A stretch of 64,000 nucleotides of DNA. Source: Oikopleura dioica (taxonomy: Eukaryota; Chordata; Appendicularia; Copelata; Oikopleuridae). A model generated the notes under the pieces. The model was not told the DNA's origin. It was given only the letters and a program-made list of their open reading frames with translations, and did not search any database. Every line of letters begins with the position of its first letter. The stretch's first letter is position 1. The translations under genes were made by a program, and so were the position numbers. The stretch spans positions 15,139,208 through 15,203,207 of the forward strand of contig OU015568.1 in assembly GCA_907165135.1 (NCBI GenBank), read 5' to 3'. Positions 35,848-47,695 of the stretch are shown here, one piece after another.

Positions 35848-36248
35848 TACAGTTATTTTCCTCTTTTGTGGACATTTTTTGTCCCAAATTTTCGGAAAAA
35901 TGTCCACAAAAGTGGGCAAGGGTTCCCAAAAAATGTCCCGCCGTAGTATATTTAAATTTTTTCAAATATAAGTTTTTATGGAAAAATGGCGAATTTCATC
36001 CTCGAAACGCCTTTCTCTTGCTTATGTTTATCTTTTTTCGACAAATTTAAATGCTTTAGTCCTTCATTTCTTGAAAATAACCCTTGATTTTTGAAAAGAA
36101 TAAGCCATTTTTGCCTCTAAAATTTTCTTATCAGGGAAAATGTCCACAAAATTGGAACATTATCTTTGCAATAGTGTCCCACGGAAACCCCTTAAAATGA
36201 AGAAAATGTCCACAAACTTGGGGTCCACAAAAGAGGAAAAAAACTGTA
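35848..36248. mobile_element. Tc1/mariner-type MITE with TA target
   Basis: The element 35850-36246 starts CAGTTATTTTCCTCTTTTG and ends with its complement CAAAAGAGG...AACTG, flanked by TA on each side (35848-35849, 36247-36248). The TA-CAGT...ACTG-TA pattern is that of Tc1/mariner derivatives. The motif AAAATGTCCACAAA recurs three times inside in either orientation. No transposase. Confidence 0.75.
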
Positions 36249-36662
36249 TGTTTTCGTTAATGTAAGGTAGAGACTGAATTCTTATCACGAAGAATAAACA
36301 CTAATGGCCGTTGTCGCGCCTAAAAAATATGAGCAGTTTTGCACTTCGTTCAGCAGTTTAGTAAGCATGAAATTTTCAGAGTAAATTTTGCTCGATTCCG
36401 CATAGAAAAAAATTCTGGAGAATCCCCAGTGATATAATTAACACTTGATTAAACCATTTATACCGTTGTATAAACTAACACAGCTTATCAGGGCAAGAAG
36501 GTTTGTTATGTGTTTTCAATGCCAACATTTTGTGCTCATATTAAATTGCGTTTTCAAACGGTTACCAGTTTATTTTCTACTTTGATCAAACCCAGTTCTC
36601 GAAAAAATCGAGAAAACTTCCAAATCTAAGAGAAAAAAACGTTCTGGTATTCAAACGAAGAA

Positions 36663-37638
36663 ATGAAGATTATCTTATCATTATTAATAATTCTATTGTT
36701 TGTCGTCTCTGTCTTTGCAGGTAGGTTTTTAGTCGATGATTTCTTATGGTTAGGGTAGGCCCCGGTAGGGGGAGCATTTTATGTTTTAATAAACGACTTC
36801 ATTTTTAGAAGAAAACTTTTCAACACAGAAGACTGGCCAAGACTTTTCTCTTTTTGTGGAATCCCGTGAAAATTGTCCGGATCATGAGACGTCCTTTTGC
36901 GAGGAAGAAAACTCTTCGAGGGCTTGTGGTGAATGGAATTGTCCAGATGGCATTTCAGAGTTTTCCTATTGCACGGTTGTCGTTGAAAACAATTCAGGGA
37001 GTCAAGAATACCACAGGAACAGGTTTTAGCTAGCTTTTTCCTCGAGAAATCAATGACTTTTGTCTTTACCATTCAATTTCAATCGTAAATTTAAATAACC
37101 TGGAGTAGAGCTTGCAGTTGCCATACAAACGTAGGACCGTTTAACGTCTTCACGGGATGCAAGTGGGAAATGCAAGAGACAATTACAATATCCACAACAA
37201 CCTCAACAACAACCTCAACAACAACATCAACAACAACATCAACGACAACATCATCGACAACATCATCGACAACAGCAACGACAACGACCACGACATCAAG
37301 GACCACGGCAGCTGCATTCCCTCTAAAATCAGAAGCCTCCGAAAAAATGCTTCTTGATGCTGAGCTTCTCGGAAGCCTTAAAAATTACGAAGAAGAGCCT
37401 GAAAAAGTAGAGGAATATTACGAACCCTATCGACCCTATCCGATCTCAAGCAGGCGGAGTCATCAAAGAGAGTGGGAAGGAGGAATGGGGAAGACAATTA
37501 TAGGAGAAGGTAAATTTGCAGCAAAGTCGAAAATATAAAAAAAGCGTTTTAGATGGAACTTACGTTCATGCTTTCGAACTGATGCAGAGAATTCAGCGAA
37601 TGATGTTCGAAGAAGGTCTATTTTCACTTTATCATTGA
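36663..37638 (+). CDS. Secreted Thr-rich protein
   Basis: Signal peptide MKIILSLLIILLFVVSVFAG on exon 1 (36663-36720), a Cys-containing domain on exon 2 (NCPDHETSFCEEE ... GEWNCPDGISEF), and a third exon with a short CSCHTNVGPF block followed by a Thr/Ser tract and an acidic, Tyr-rich tail. The last exon (37556-37638) gives an amphipathic helix FELMQRIQRMMFEE. The architecture (Cys domain, poly-Thr linker, acidic segment, helical end) is like the larger secreted protein at 21-24 kb. Intron 1 contains a telomere-like block. Probably a matrix component; no named family. Confidence 0.65.
36747..36775. repeat. Telomere-like motif inside intron
   Basis: GGTTAGGGTAGGCCCCGGTAGGG inside intron 1 of the Thr-rich secreted gene. 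It resembles the 5490-5541 block, which also mixes TTAGGG with GGCCCC-type sequence. Confidence 0.55.
37191..37310 (+). repeat. Thr/Ser-encoding ACAACN repeat
   Basis: Tandem 12 bp-like units (TCAACAACAACC and variants) encode STTT repeats within the secreted protein at 36.7-37.6 kb. Confidence 0.75.
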
Positions 37639-38330
37639 CATATAAATATGCAAGATAATATTTGATTACCTCATTGCATCATAATATAGAGTTTTTGGGG
37701 GTTTTCATTTATTGTATAAACTTCATCAGCATGTTTTGTGTTGAGATTCAAATTGTAAACAGTTTTCATGAAATTGATGCAATAAACAAAAGCGCTCTCA
37801 AACTCAATTATCTTCAATTTTGTTAGTCAATTCAAATAGTATTTTTTACTCTTTTTTACTGCAAACACCTCATTTTTTATACAATTTTACACCACTAATA
37901 AACATACAACTTGAAAATAAATTCAGATTTTGAAGTGTTAAAACTGGCCTTTAGCTCTTTTTTCTTCCTTGATTCCAACATTAATTTCGATAGAGTACCT
38001 CTTTGTATATCTCTTTGTATAATAGTATTAATTTCGATAGTAATACCTCTTTGAACATCTTCTCTTCCCATAAACCCTTATCAGAACATAAGATGAGCTC
38101 GACAGCTGCATCAATTTATTTTTTCGGAGGCAGATACGTCAGATAGAAACAGAAAAAGAAGAAGGATATGGAAGGATTGGGCACATTCGGTCAGAGTCCA
38201 GTCAGACTGATAAAATGCATCAAATTTATAGAAAAAGTATAAAGAATTGTATGTTCAGGCAGTGAGGTAGTTACTGTTTCCGTTTTTTCAATCATTCGTT
38301 TGCGAAGTAGGAAATAAAAAACAAGAAAGA
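37639..38330. other. Intergenic, convergent gene ends
   Basis: AT-rich 3' flanks of two convergent genes. A short partial repetition (AGTA-CCTCTTTG...) occurs at 37997 and 38040; nothing else is seen. Confidence 0.4.
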
Positions 38331-40110
38331 CTATTGTCGCGTTCCAAAATTAAGCTCTTTTATCGACGCTTGCAGAAAGATTGGATCCTCTGTGTTCGAC
38401 AAATTCTTCTTGCTCCGCGACGTTTTCTTCGTTTCTTCAATTACTGTCATTCTCCTGCGATGAACTGTCTCTTCGTCCGAGTGGCTTGAAAACGTTCTGG
38501 ACGAGTGGCTCTTGCTTCGGCTGTGACTGGAGTCGGATTTGTAGCCAGATGAAGGGATGTTTGGGTTCCTGAATAAGCAAAAGTAAGGGTTGAGAAAAGG
38601 TCTATATTTTTTCGCACCAATGGTCAACATCAATATCAACAGATCATTCAATTAAACATCTAGGTCGGAGCCGGGGCCCGGCGAACCGAAGCGACGAAAA
38701 TTTACCGATTTTTTTGAAAAAAGGATGTGGATGGTTCAAGGCTTATTGACTCTTATTTGACCTTCATTCACACTTTTGTGCCTTTTTGGTGGCCTTTTTG
38801 AACTTGATGAGGAGTTGCGAGTGCAGTGACGAAGACTGTGACTGTACCTTGGATGGGATTTCGCAGAAGATTCTCTGTGAGTTCTCCTTTTTCTTCGCTT
38901 TCGCTGGTCCCTTTTTTCTCTTGATTTTCGACCATCTTCCGTTTCCGTTGTATAATTACAGGACTTTCCGGGATATTCTAGCGCTCGCATGGAATCGCCA
39001 GTTTTCTTCGTACTGCTGTAGTATTTCATTGTGTTTGATGATTTTATCGTCCCCATTTTCGAGACTTGGCTGTGCTCCAGGACCTCCATGAGATCTCCCT
39101 GAAATCATTATGAGTTTTGAATTACTTGATGAGTTCTCAATTTCTAAATTTGACATAAGCAAAGCTTGACTCAATTTTTTGGATCGATATAAACCCGACT
39201 TAGCTGGTCAATTAGCTTGACCCATGAAATTTGCTTTACCTGGGGGATGAACATTCCGACTTCTCCCGAGGGTAGAGTACAGTATTGAATCGACGCGGGC
39301 ATCATCACACTGTGTCCGTCCACTTGGTTGCCGCCGGATTTCACGCTCTAAATGACGCGGTCAGTAAATTTTCATTTAGACCAGAAGCCGTGCTTGTTCG
39401 TTGCTTTTTGATTACCTTGAATATCGAAGCTGCTACTGAGGGTGCGCGGTTTATTGAGGGCGCGTAGCTGGGCGATACCGTCGGCGCGACCTGCGATCCG
39501 CAGCTTGGACAGCCGGTGTGATGGTTTTGGCGCTCTTCGTAGGGGAGGATCGACATTGTCGGGTTTATGGTGCCGGAATAGTCCGCTCCGTATTGACCAT
39601 CTCGCATCGTTAGATCCTAAAAAATCCAAGGTCAATTTTGAAGGATCGCTGCTCGGTGAAGCGTGAACAGCCAAAATTTCCAAAAACTTTCAGATGATGA
39701 TGGATTATATTTACCTTTTTGAGCCTGTTCTGGCCGCGCCCTTGAAAGCACAAATTGTCGCAACAGTTACAACAATACTTCGAGCACAGCGCTATTACCA
39801 GGATAATTACTATCACTAGGACGACAATGACTGCGACGACGATTCCAATTGCACCGGAATCAACATTGAGATTGATGTCTAAAAGCGGGTTAGGGGTCGG
39901 CCAAAAATGAAAGAGTCAAGTACCGGAATCGAGCGTGACTTCAGCTGATTCGATGCCAAGCAGGCCCGCGTCGGAGAATCCCTTTTGAACGGCGCGCTCC
40001 AGGTTTTGTCCCATTTCTAAGCAGCAAAGGTTAGATAGGTTAATATCGGTAATCCCCATACACTCATCCACTGGATCGATCCGCGCGTCCTCAATAGGCC
40101 CCCAGCCGCG
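38331..40110 (-). CDS. Single-pass type I membrane protein with basic Ser-rich cytoplasmic tail
   Basis: Minus-strand exons at 40110-39924, 39878-39715, 39615-39416, 39347-39240, 39098-~38750 and 38568-38331 (last junction unresolved). The start is not found; the first exon seen enters at RGWGPIEDARIDPVDEC. A strong membrane span (VVAVIVVLVIVIILVIALC) is followed by a Cys cluster SKYCCNCCDNLC, a position typical of palmitoylation. A long tail contains GCPSCGSQVAP, a basic RKRRKRRTHRE and Ser/Arg-rich stretches. The family is not recognised. The intron at 39879-39923 contains GGTTAGGGG. Confidence 0.6.
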
Positions 40111-41820
40111 CTTACGAACAATAAAATGCCAATCAAGTGTTTAGCGAAAAAATACCCCTTAGACTGAAGACGGGACTGTTTTTGTTACTAAGTAATACTG
40201 GCGAGGACCCAAGGGGTAAACAGATAATGCCTCTTTCAATAAACGATTCGCTCTTTTTCTCCTTGTTGTGGGAAGACGAAAAAAGTTTGGACAGTTTCCT
40301 TTCTCATCTAATAAGAATTGTAAACATTGAAAACGAGCATTTCTGAATAGTACCAGTACCAAAGAATTGCCCAAGATTGTCGGTTAAAATCAACATCTTA
40401 GGTCTAAAATTGTCGGTAAAATAAAAACAACGAAAATCTTCCGCTCAATTTTCACAGTTTTATCGATAATCTTGGCCCTAAAAAGTCGATGTCTAATCAA
40501 AAATCTTGGTAAAAGCAAATTATCATACCTAGAGCTTAGTTTCCTTCAGAAATATCTCTTTCCAAAAACTTAAAAAAGGAAAGCTAGAAATGCATCTTTT
40601 GTACGGTTGATTGCACAAAAATCCGCGGCCACTAATCATCCAAATGTAGAGTCGATGTGCCTCCTGGCCACATGGCTCTCTCGATAAGGGCCAAAAAAGG
40701 TGCATGGTGAGTTGAAAATGTCAAAATTTTCGTTGGCGAGTTTCCAGCCCTCCCCCTCCGGAATCGAGTTTTATAAAGAAAAATAAAATACCTTTCTTTT
40801 TTGGCAACGATTTCTTTATTTTTCTTCTAAAAGCTCATTCTATCTCTTTTTTCAATCAATCTCTTTTTGAAAAAGAAAAAAGCGACGAAAAAAAAATGAT
40901 TTTTTTGATTATTTTTCAGTCCGATCTCGATCGGGTTTAGGGCTGGCCCCCCACCGCTGGACACTGCTCGTCCTCAAAAAAAAAATACGCTGTCCGCTCG
41001 TTGGCGCCACGCGGGATATTTTTTTTCTGCTTTTGATTTTTTGATGAAAATCAGTCCCCATCTTTTCAAGCAATAAAGTTTTAGGGATTATCGCTCCTGG
41101 AGAGTTTGCTTGATCAAAATGACCTTACACGGGTGGGGAAAGGCAGGTCTGTTTGAAGTCAGATTGTCGTTCTGAGAGTTGGTATTTACAGAACTCTGAA
41201 AAGAGAGAGAGGGAATTTTTTACTACCCAAAAAGGAAAGCTCAAGACATTCAAATTTACGACGGTGGAATGATCTCGATTACGTCTGCTTCCAAAGCTGA
41301 TACCCTTATCTTACTTTGCCAACTGAGAAATAAGGGGGTCACCTTTATAAATTTAGCAGAAAAATGAAAATGATGATGTCTTCCTTTTAAATTCATGGAG
41401 CTAGAATCACAAAAGCACGAATTTCACGAATATTTGAAAAGCGTGCTTCAACTCATATTTGCCCAGCAAAGTTACTGCTATTCATTTTGCTCAATCAACT
41501 CTCAATTTTGTAAATCTACAAAAAAAATTCCCCTGGCCATCATTTTTGCTCCATCTTATTCACACCTGATTTTACGTTTTGCTCTGGGTCCAGTAAGGGA
41601 CACGGAATCGCGTTTTTCGTCATGGAAAAAATTAAAAATGTCTGAGACGAATTTTAAGGTCTCGTGAGTTACTGACCGAAGCAGCTTGGAAAATGCTCAA
41701 ACTGGAAATTTGAGCAAATAGACTTGGAACTTTGGCAAATAGTGAAGATTGCCATTCCGGCAGGAATACAGTCCTATCGACTTTCGCGGTCGATTTCTGA
41801 TAAATCATCTGTATTTCTGT
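40111..41820. other. Gene-poor region
   Basis: No supported coding exon. Contains purine/pyrimidine runs, a GC-richer patch around 40930-41020 and an AT-rich remainder. It may hold the missing 5' exons of the minus-strand membrane protein. Confidence 0.4.
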
Positions 41821-42581
41821 TTAAGGATATAGCCGTTCTCAAGGCACTTTCGTAGCGCCGAAATGGGGCGATAAAAGTTTTTCATTTAAAGACAGCTCCT
41901 ACCTAAAATTATGTCTAGAATTCGATTCCGATGTTTTTGAAATTTATTTCAAAGAAAATTTCTCTCTGGAGCGATTTGAAATCTTACGATCACTTTTTCT
42001 CGAAATTTTTCAATTAAATCGCTAAAACTAAACCGTGTTTTATTGTAAATAACTGCTAATCTATCTTCCTAGGGCCTCAAAATTTCAAAACCCGAGCAAA
42101 TTTTGATTCTAGCGTCTTCTTCTTTTTTGCTTTTCTTTTTCATAAATGCTGCGTTCAGGGCGCTCGACCAATCAGCGCGCTCTTTCACATGCGCGCCTCA
42201 CCGCGCGATGGAGGAGGGCGCCCAGCGCAGCAAACCAGAGCGCTGTCTGACGCTTGGGCTCACTCAAGTAAGCCTCATAAAAATGGCTCTAGAATCATAA
42301 ATATTTGGAATCTACTAAAACTTAGGCCCTAGGAATGTAGAGAAAGGTCCAAATTTTTAATTTATCAAAAAAACTCGACCGATTTAATGGAAAATTCTCG
42401 AGAAAAAGTGATCGTAAGATTTAAAATTGCTCTAAAGAAAAATTCTTCCATTAAAAAATTAAAAAAAACACTAGAATCGGGTTTCTTAGGCAATTTTAGG
42501 TAGGGCTCTTTTTGAAATGAAAAAATTTTATCGTCCCCTTTTGGCGGTACGAAAGTGCCTTGAGAACGGCTATATCCTTAA
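41821..42581. mobile_element. TTAA-flanked fold-back element, family B (copy 1)
   Basis: The element 41825-42577 starts GGATATAGCCGTTCTCAAGG and ends with its reverse complement; TTAA borders it on both sides. The subterminal CTTTCGTAGCGCCG-like block is also inverted. Inverted arms extend well inward but are diverged. The same termini occur at 47700-48486. TTAA borders suggest a piggyBac-type target choice; no transposase seen. Confidence 0.8.
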
Positions 42582-43985
42582 CAGTTCTCAAGAGGGGGTC
42601 TCCTTAAGCGGTTTCTTGAAGCTTTGACGGGTTCAAATTCATAAAAAAGGACGGAAAGTTTTAATACCTGTTTTTGACCTTTTCGCAGCTAATTTTTTAT
42701 TTGCTTGTAAATATTTTCTCTTTTTTGTTTCACGAATTTTTCGAAATGAAATAATAATTTCGCGGGCCCGCGGCGCTCATCGTCCTATTCATCAAGTTTG
42801 TTAGTAACAAGAAGTTCCATTATTACGCCACTTCCACTATTCATCATTGAATTCAGCAAGTACAGTCACGTGAGCTTTCTTTATTAGGCAAATATTGACT
42901 GTTTCTAGGAGTACATCCGATTCCTTTCACGATCAAAGGGAACATGAATTTGAACTTTGAAATTTGCTTTTTGAAAGTTCGGAACCCGCGGAAAGATGAA
43001 AGAAATAACGGGGCATTTATCATAATTGTTCAAATAAAAAGCCAGGAGCAGGTGGTGCTGATTTTTATCGCGAAAAAGGGGGATCATCAATGATATGAAA
43101 AACGGGTTTATGATCCCCTGGGATAGGAATAAATCCCCGCTTTCGCACCTGAAACTACCGATTGCCCTCAAATAATTTTGTTCACAAAAAAACGGGGCGA
43201 AAAGGGGGCTAAAATGAGGGAGAAAAATTTTTGAAGAAACTCATTTTATTTTCTGTATTTATTTTACCTGTTTTTTTTTCTGTAGTCTTCTTTTGCTTGT
43301 AACTCTCTTTGGTTTCAGTACTGTCTCTCTCTGTCAAATTTGTTTCTCGCTAATTGCGCTAATGAAATTTTCTTCTTGAGCCTCAATTCATTGATATTAT
43401 TTCATCTGGATAAGGCGCGGAATGAAAAACAACTGCGCTGGAGCGCTCTTCAGCTCAGCACTTGAATTGAAAATGTCCCAAAAATGTCAGCGGTAACTTT
43501 TTACTTCTGTTTCTCTTTTTTCCTCAACGATCCGACGATCCGGCTTTTTGCACGTTTATCGCGTTTTCCGCCAATATTTAGGAAATTTATAAACAGCGAA
43601 GAAAAAAGCGCCGCCAGGATGATCGCTTGTTGAATTGAATTGAATTGAGCCCAACTTGGTCGACACTGATGGCGGTAACAGGTAGCCGGGGCGCCAAGTG
43701 ATAAGAATGCCTTTGATAACGTGAGAGAATTGAGTCGAAAGAATGCTTTTTTATGAGATCAGGCAATAAGTATGCAATTGATTTGAAAAATCACGGAGAT
43801 GGAGAATTGAATCAAAAGCTATCAAGATTTCTCGGTGACATTTTTACTTGACAGCCTGAGTATCCTACCGTACTACTCATTATTTGAATCAGCATTCAGG
43901 AATCTTTAGTCGACTAAGAAAGATATTTTGGATAGACTAGGAATTTTCCTCGAAGGTTTTCATTGTCAAAGTTTCTTTCGCATCC
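42582..43985. other. Gene-poor region
   Basis: No coding exon supported on either strand. AT-rich with scattered GC-rich patches (42760-42790, 43600-43720). An ORF at 42905-43171 has no signal or splice support. Confidence 0.4.
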
Positions 43986-43987
43986 TC

Positions 43988-44180
43988 AGGTTAGGGTTAG
44001 GGTTAAGTTTAGAGACCCTTATTAGGGTCGTAGAAAAAACTTGTTCGGGCGTTTTTTCTATTAAAATTTTCCTCTTTTGGAATGAATGTTTCGATTAAAA
44101 AAAAAAACAGAAAAAAATCTTAAATAAATGATAACCCTAACCCAAACCTGGTAGGCTAACCCTAACTGTTAGGGTCTAAC
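43988..44180. repeat. Interstitial telomere-like repeats in both orientations
   Basis: GGTTAGGGTTAGGGTTAAG at 43989 is followed, after ~120 bp, by AACCCTAACCC and CTAACCCTAACTGTTAGGG (44132-44186). The two blocks are in inverted orientation and lie outside any gene I can support. Confidence 0.65.
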
Positions 44181-44418
44181 ATCATTTGTTATGAGAATTT
44201 CTTTTAATTTTCGTATAGAACGATTTTCAATTATTTGCTGTAGGAAATGCCTGCCCTCAAGAGGTGGTGAGACAAAGCTCCTGTCTAGCATAACAAAAAA
44301 AATTATCGAATGACTGTACTTGCGCGTGAGCAATACGTGAGTTTATTTAACATTTATTCAATAAACGCGTTATCCGATTAGCAGTTGTCGAATCACTGCT
44401 TTCTAGGAAGAGGAGAGC

Positions 44419-45159
44419 TTAAACGCGATTGAGATAGCGAAGCATGTTCTTCACGGTCGCGTCATTCTTCTCAGCTGGACGGAATGCGTTTTCGTAGCCG
44501 CTGTAGATATCTTCCAAATCGTTTAGGCTATCCTGAACGGGAATAGCGGCTTTTTATTTTGCTTTTTGAAAAGGGATCATCGCAAATAAAGCCGATCCGG
44601 ATTCAATGAATAGGATCAGGTCGACGATATCAACTGATGTTAGGAGATAGTCTATGTTTAGACTCTACAGCAGAGTCTACAGGGAAGACTTGAGACTGTA
44701 GCTATATAAAAATAAGAATAATTTTCACGGGATGATAATATGAAAGCCAATAAGAAGAAGGAGACTTTTGACAGTTAATTTTGAATAGAAAATTTATTCA
44801 TGTTACTCTATTAATAAAAGACTATTATGGCAAAATTAAAAATAAGCGTATAAAGCCCTAGAAAAGTCCTCAAAAAGATGCTACAGACAGATTTTCAATA
44901 CCATAATAGTCAAAAACTATTTTATTTATATAATTTTTTTGAATGCTTTTGTTTCTGATTTAGGACAAAAAACATTTCTCAGGCTAACATATAAGAATCT
45001 TCGTGACAACAATTTAAATTGGAAATTTCATCAGATAGTTTGGTCGAAAAAATGACTTTGAATGCTTACATGGAAAGTTTTGAGTCTGTACTGCAAGTCT
45101 TCGCATTTCTTCGGATCTGAGCACTTTATTTTCGTCCAGTCAATACAACTCACAACCAT
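44419..45159 (-). CDS. Small conserved-looking intracellular protein (67 aa)
   Basis: Two exons (45159-45070 and 44532-44419) join in phase 0 to 67 residues: MVVSCIDWTKIKCSDPKKC at the start and ENAFRPAEKNDATVKNML towards the end, closing RYLNRV. The sequence is charged, without a signal peptide, with three Cys in the first exon. The 537 bp intron is long for this window. No family recognised; the good splice sites and codon character suggest a real gene. Confidence 0.5.
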
Positions 45160-45253
45160 CCCTAAATCTCAATTCAATCAACCCCTCTTCTAAGAAACAA
45201 ATTACAATTAATAACAAACGTCAGCTTCATTCGTCTTTTTTTATCGAAAAAAA

Positions 45254-45439
45254 ATGAGAAAATCAAAATTTGCGCGTTGGAATTGTGAAAAAAGGAGCCA
45301 GCGCTTTCCTTTTATCCCGACATCGATTTTGGTGGTGCTCTTTGCAATCGGATTGCTTCCAGATTTGGCAGATTGCTCAAAGTCAGGGAAAATCATTTCT
45401 CAGTGCTGTATTACTGTCATCAAACGAGCAAATGCATGA
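45254..45439 (+). CDS. Possible small membrane/secreted protein
   Basis: 61-codon ORF with a hydrophobic segment (PTSILVVLFAIGLLPDLADC) followed by a Cys pair (SQCCITVIKRANA). Single exon, no neighbour support; may be a chance ORF. Confidence 0.25.
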   Translation: MRKSKFARWNCEKRSQRFPFIPTSILVVLFAIGLLPDLADCSKSGKIISQCCITVIKRANA

Positions 45440-46120
45440 GATATCTCATGACTCGGCGATTTCGTAGTTCAAAGCTCATTTCGCTATTATCCGCATCAAA
45501 CAACTGGATATGAAACCATTGATTAGAACGCAAGCGTCTATCGAAAATGGAAATCAACAAATATTAGAAGGATTAAGCATTGTTTAGCGACCTTCTGAGA
45601 CGACCGCAACCCGGCGGTCGGTAACGCCGTCGGCTTTTTGAACCGGACTCTGAAGCGGCTCCGTTCAACCGAGTGATTTAACTCAATCTCGGGAGAAAAA
45701 ACACCGTGAAATCGAGCTCCGGAATCATCACTACTTACCCAACTAGAGCGAATCGTTGTTTATTCCGTTCTGCGTTTTTTAGAAGTGAATGTTTTTTATT
45801 TCCTGAAATTTCACGATTTCATGACCCATAATTTTCGTTTCAAACATTAATTCATAAGTGTAAAGCTAGGGGTTTCTTCCATGTCTTCATTGAAATTTCA
45901 GTCAGTTATGAATCTGTCTTCATATGAGGAAGAACTAATCTCGGGTTGTTTTCATAGTAGTAGTCCTTCATTTCTTCTACAGTAACATGCGTTGTATCAG
46001 CATACTGGATCTTTTTAGAGCTATTATTTCTCCACTAAAAACTTGACTGAACTAAAACTAACTGTATTTGTACGTATGGTCACCGAAAAACTTGAAAGTT
46101 GAGTTTCAATCGTTGAATTT
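45440..46120. other. Intergenic, no feature supported
   Basis: AT-rich; a short GC-rich stretch near 45600-45665 (CGACCGCAACCCGGCGGTCGG) can form a hairpin but has no assignable role. Confidence 0.35.
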
Positions 46121-46442
46121 TTAATGCTTTTCGGGTCGCGCTGGTGCAAATTTATTAATAACTCTTAGCTGTTTTATCATTCGCAGCTTTTTCTTCTTAG
46201 AAGTAGTCGGGTTTTGGAAGCGCTCATTCATAGAAAGCGCGGTCTAAAATATAATAATGATAATATAAAAAAGGGATTACCTTCTTATCAATGGATAAGA
46301 GTCCATAAAGCGTATCTATTTTATAAGAAAGCGGCGATCGCGAAAAGCTGCGTTTCTGAGCTCTGAGCATTTTTCGAATGTGTCCATCGCGATAATTTCT
46401 CTTGCCTGAGGCGAGTGCTAGAAAAATGAGCAGAAATCGCAT
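46121..46442 (-). CDS. Small secreted basic protein, possible peptide precursor
   Basis: Two exons (46442-46281, 46243-46121) with a 37 bp GT-AG intron give 94 residues. Signal peptide MRFLLIFLALASG is followed directly by a basic cleavage-type site KR. A second KR follows at AQKR, and a Lys-rich KKKKLRMIK lies in the second exon; the protein ends APARPEKH. The arrangement of signal peptide and dibasic sites resembles neuropeptide or antimicrobial precursors, but no known peptide is recognised. Confidence 0.5.
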
Positions 46443-46684
46443 TGAAAGAGGATTTCCGAGAAAGAGAGATTAGGTTTCCATTCAATTTATACAATGTTTC
46501 TATCCAGCGCGTTTTTGTTAGTAAATATTTTTAGGATTTTATTCGATTTTGAACTTTGAGGTTTTGAAACTCCAGGAAATATATAAAAAAAAGATAACAG
46601 AAGTAGAAAATAATAATTAGAAGTTTTTCACCAATCTTTATGTACAATACCGGTCTGGTGTCAAAGATACAGTAAGAATCGTGG

Positions 46685-47642
46685 TCAAACAGGCGTACCA
46701 GGCGTATCCGAAGTGCTAGAGTACTCGGGAACCTTGTTGATACTCAACGAACTGTAACTAGGAGGTAGCATGACTGTGCAGTATTTCGGCGGATCATCGG
46801 AAACGCCAGGGACTTGACACTCTGATTCAGCCGAAGCAGCTCGCTGGGCTTCCTGGTGCCGTCTGAGTAACCAGTAAAGAGCACGTTCTTCTGCTGGAAT
46901 TGGCGATGGAGGCGGATGTGTTTGAATTTGAAATCCTAAAGTTGCTTTACGAGCTGTCTACAAGTAAATTCTGAATCGAGTTTTTCTTTGAATAGTCAAA
47001 GTTTACGACGAAGTTAAAACATATCCAGGTCGTTCATTACGTAATCTATCCAAAGTTTACCAAGTTTTGCGAAGAAAAGGTTGGAGCTGAAAGCCAGGAC
47101 TGAAACAATAAATAACTGTACAAAGCTCGTCTGCTCATCCGGTGTCATGTTAACCCTCTGTCCAGCAGATTTATCTCCGATGAGCACGATAAAGCCATGA
47201 AGCAAATTGAGTGAGGCTATTCTGAGTTGGTGGATTCAAATCTTGTCGCTTTATTAAAGATTAGAATATCTTTCTATCCTTCTGAATTGAACCCGTCCGT
47301 AGTAATGACGATAGAAATGAAGGTCTTGGACTTGATTTTCTGCGCCGGATTAACAAAATACAGCAGCCAATAAGTCGATAAGCAGAAGGACAGAAGCAGG
47401 ACCATAATGAGACACTTCAAATACAGCTCGCGAAAATTAAGATTGATTTGTTCCTCAGTATAAGCAACAGTTATCTCTTCGCCAAGTTTAGAGCCGTTGT
47501 TGTACGAGCCAAGAAGCACTATCGATTTGTAACTGCCAAAACTGGCGACTAATGCAAGCCAAAATGCATTCAGAAAAATCTAGAGGGAGTTTGTTAGCTT
47601 TATTGACCGGCGAGGAAATACCATTTTTTGAAGCTCGCTCAT
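46685..47642 (-). CDS. Multi-pass (about four TM) membrane protein with PPSY tail
   Basis: Exons 47642-47622, 47579-47279, 47216-47026 and 46957-46685 give 261 residues with all junctions in phase. This requires introns 2 and 3 to have GA...AG ends (AGAAG|GATAGA and CCTG|GATATG). Hydrophobic spans include FLNAFWLALVASFG, CLIMVLLLSFCLSTYWLLYF, LLHGFIVLIG and LFIVSVLAFSSNLFF. The cytoplasmic tail is Pro-rich, with a PY-type motif in VMLPPSYSSL that could bind WW domains. Tetraspan-like topology (claudin/clarin-type) is suggested but not proven. A fold-back transposon begins only ~55 bp upstream of the ATG. Confidence 0.65.
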
Positions 47643-47695
47643 TCTTTTCGAGGTTGTCCCGGTTCTTTTTGAATTTATTTTTCTCGTGTCCTTAT

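Noticed and set aside
40137-40374. Overlapping ORFs on both strands
   Set aside because: Neither has coding character, and the nearest real exon ends at 40110.
42905-43171. Minus-strand ORF of 88 codons
   Set aside because: No signal peptide, domain, splice sites or neighbour support in a repeat-rich region; likely chance.
45600-45665. Structured RNA from the GC-rich hairpin near 45.6 kb
   Set aside because: A single short stem without further paired structure or a promoter is not enough to call an RNA gene.
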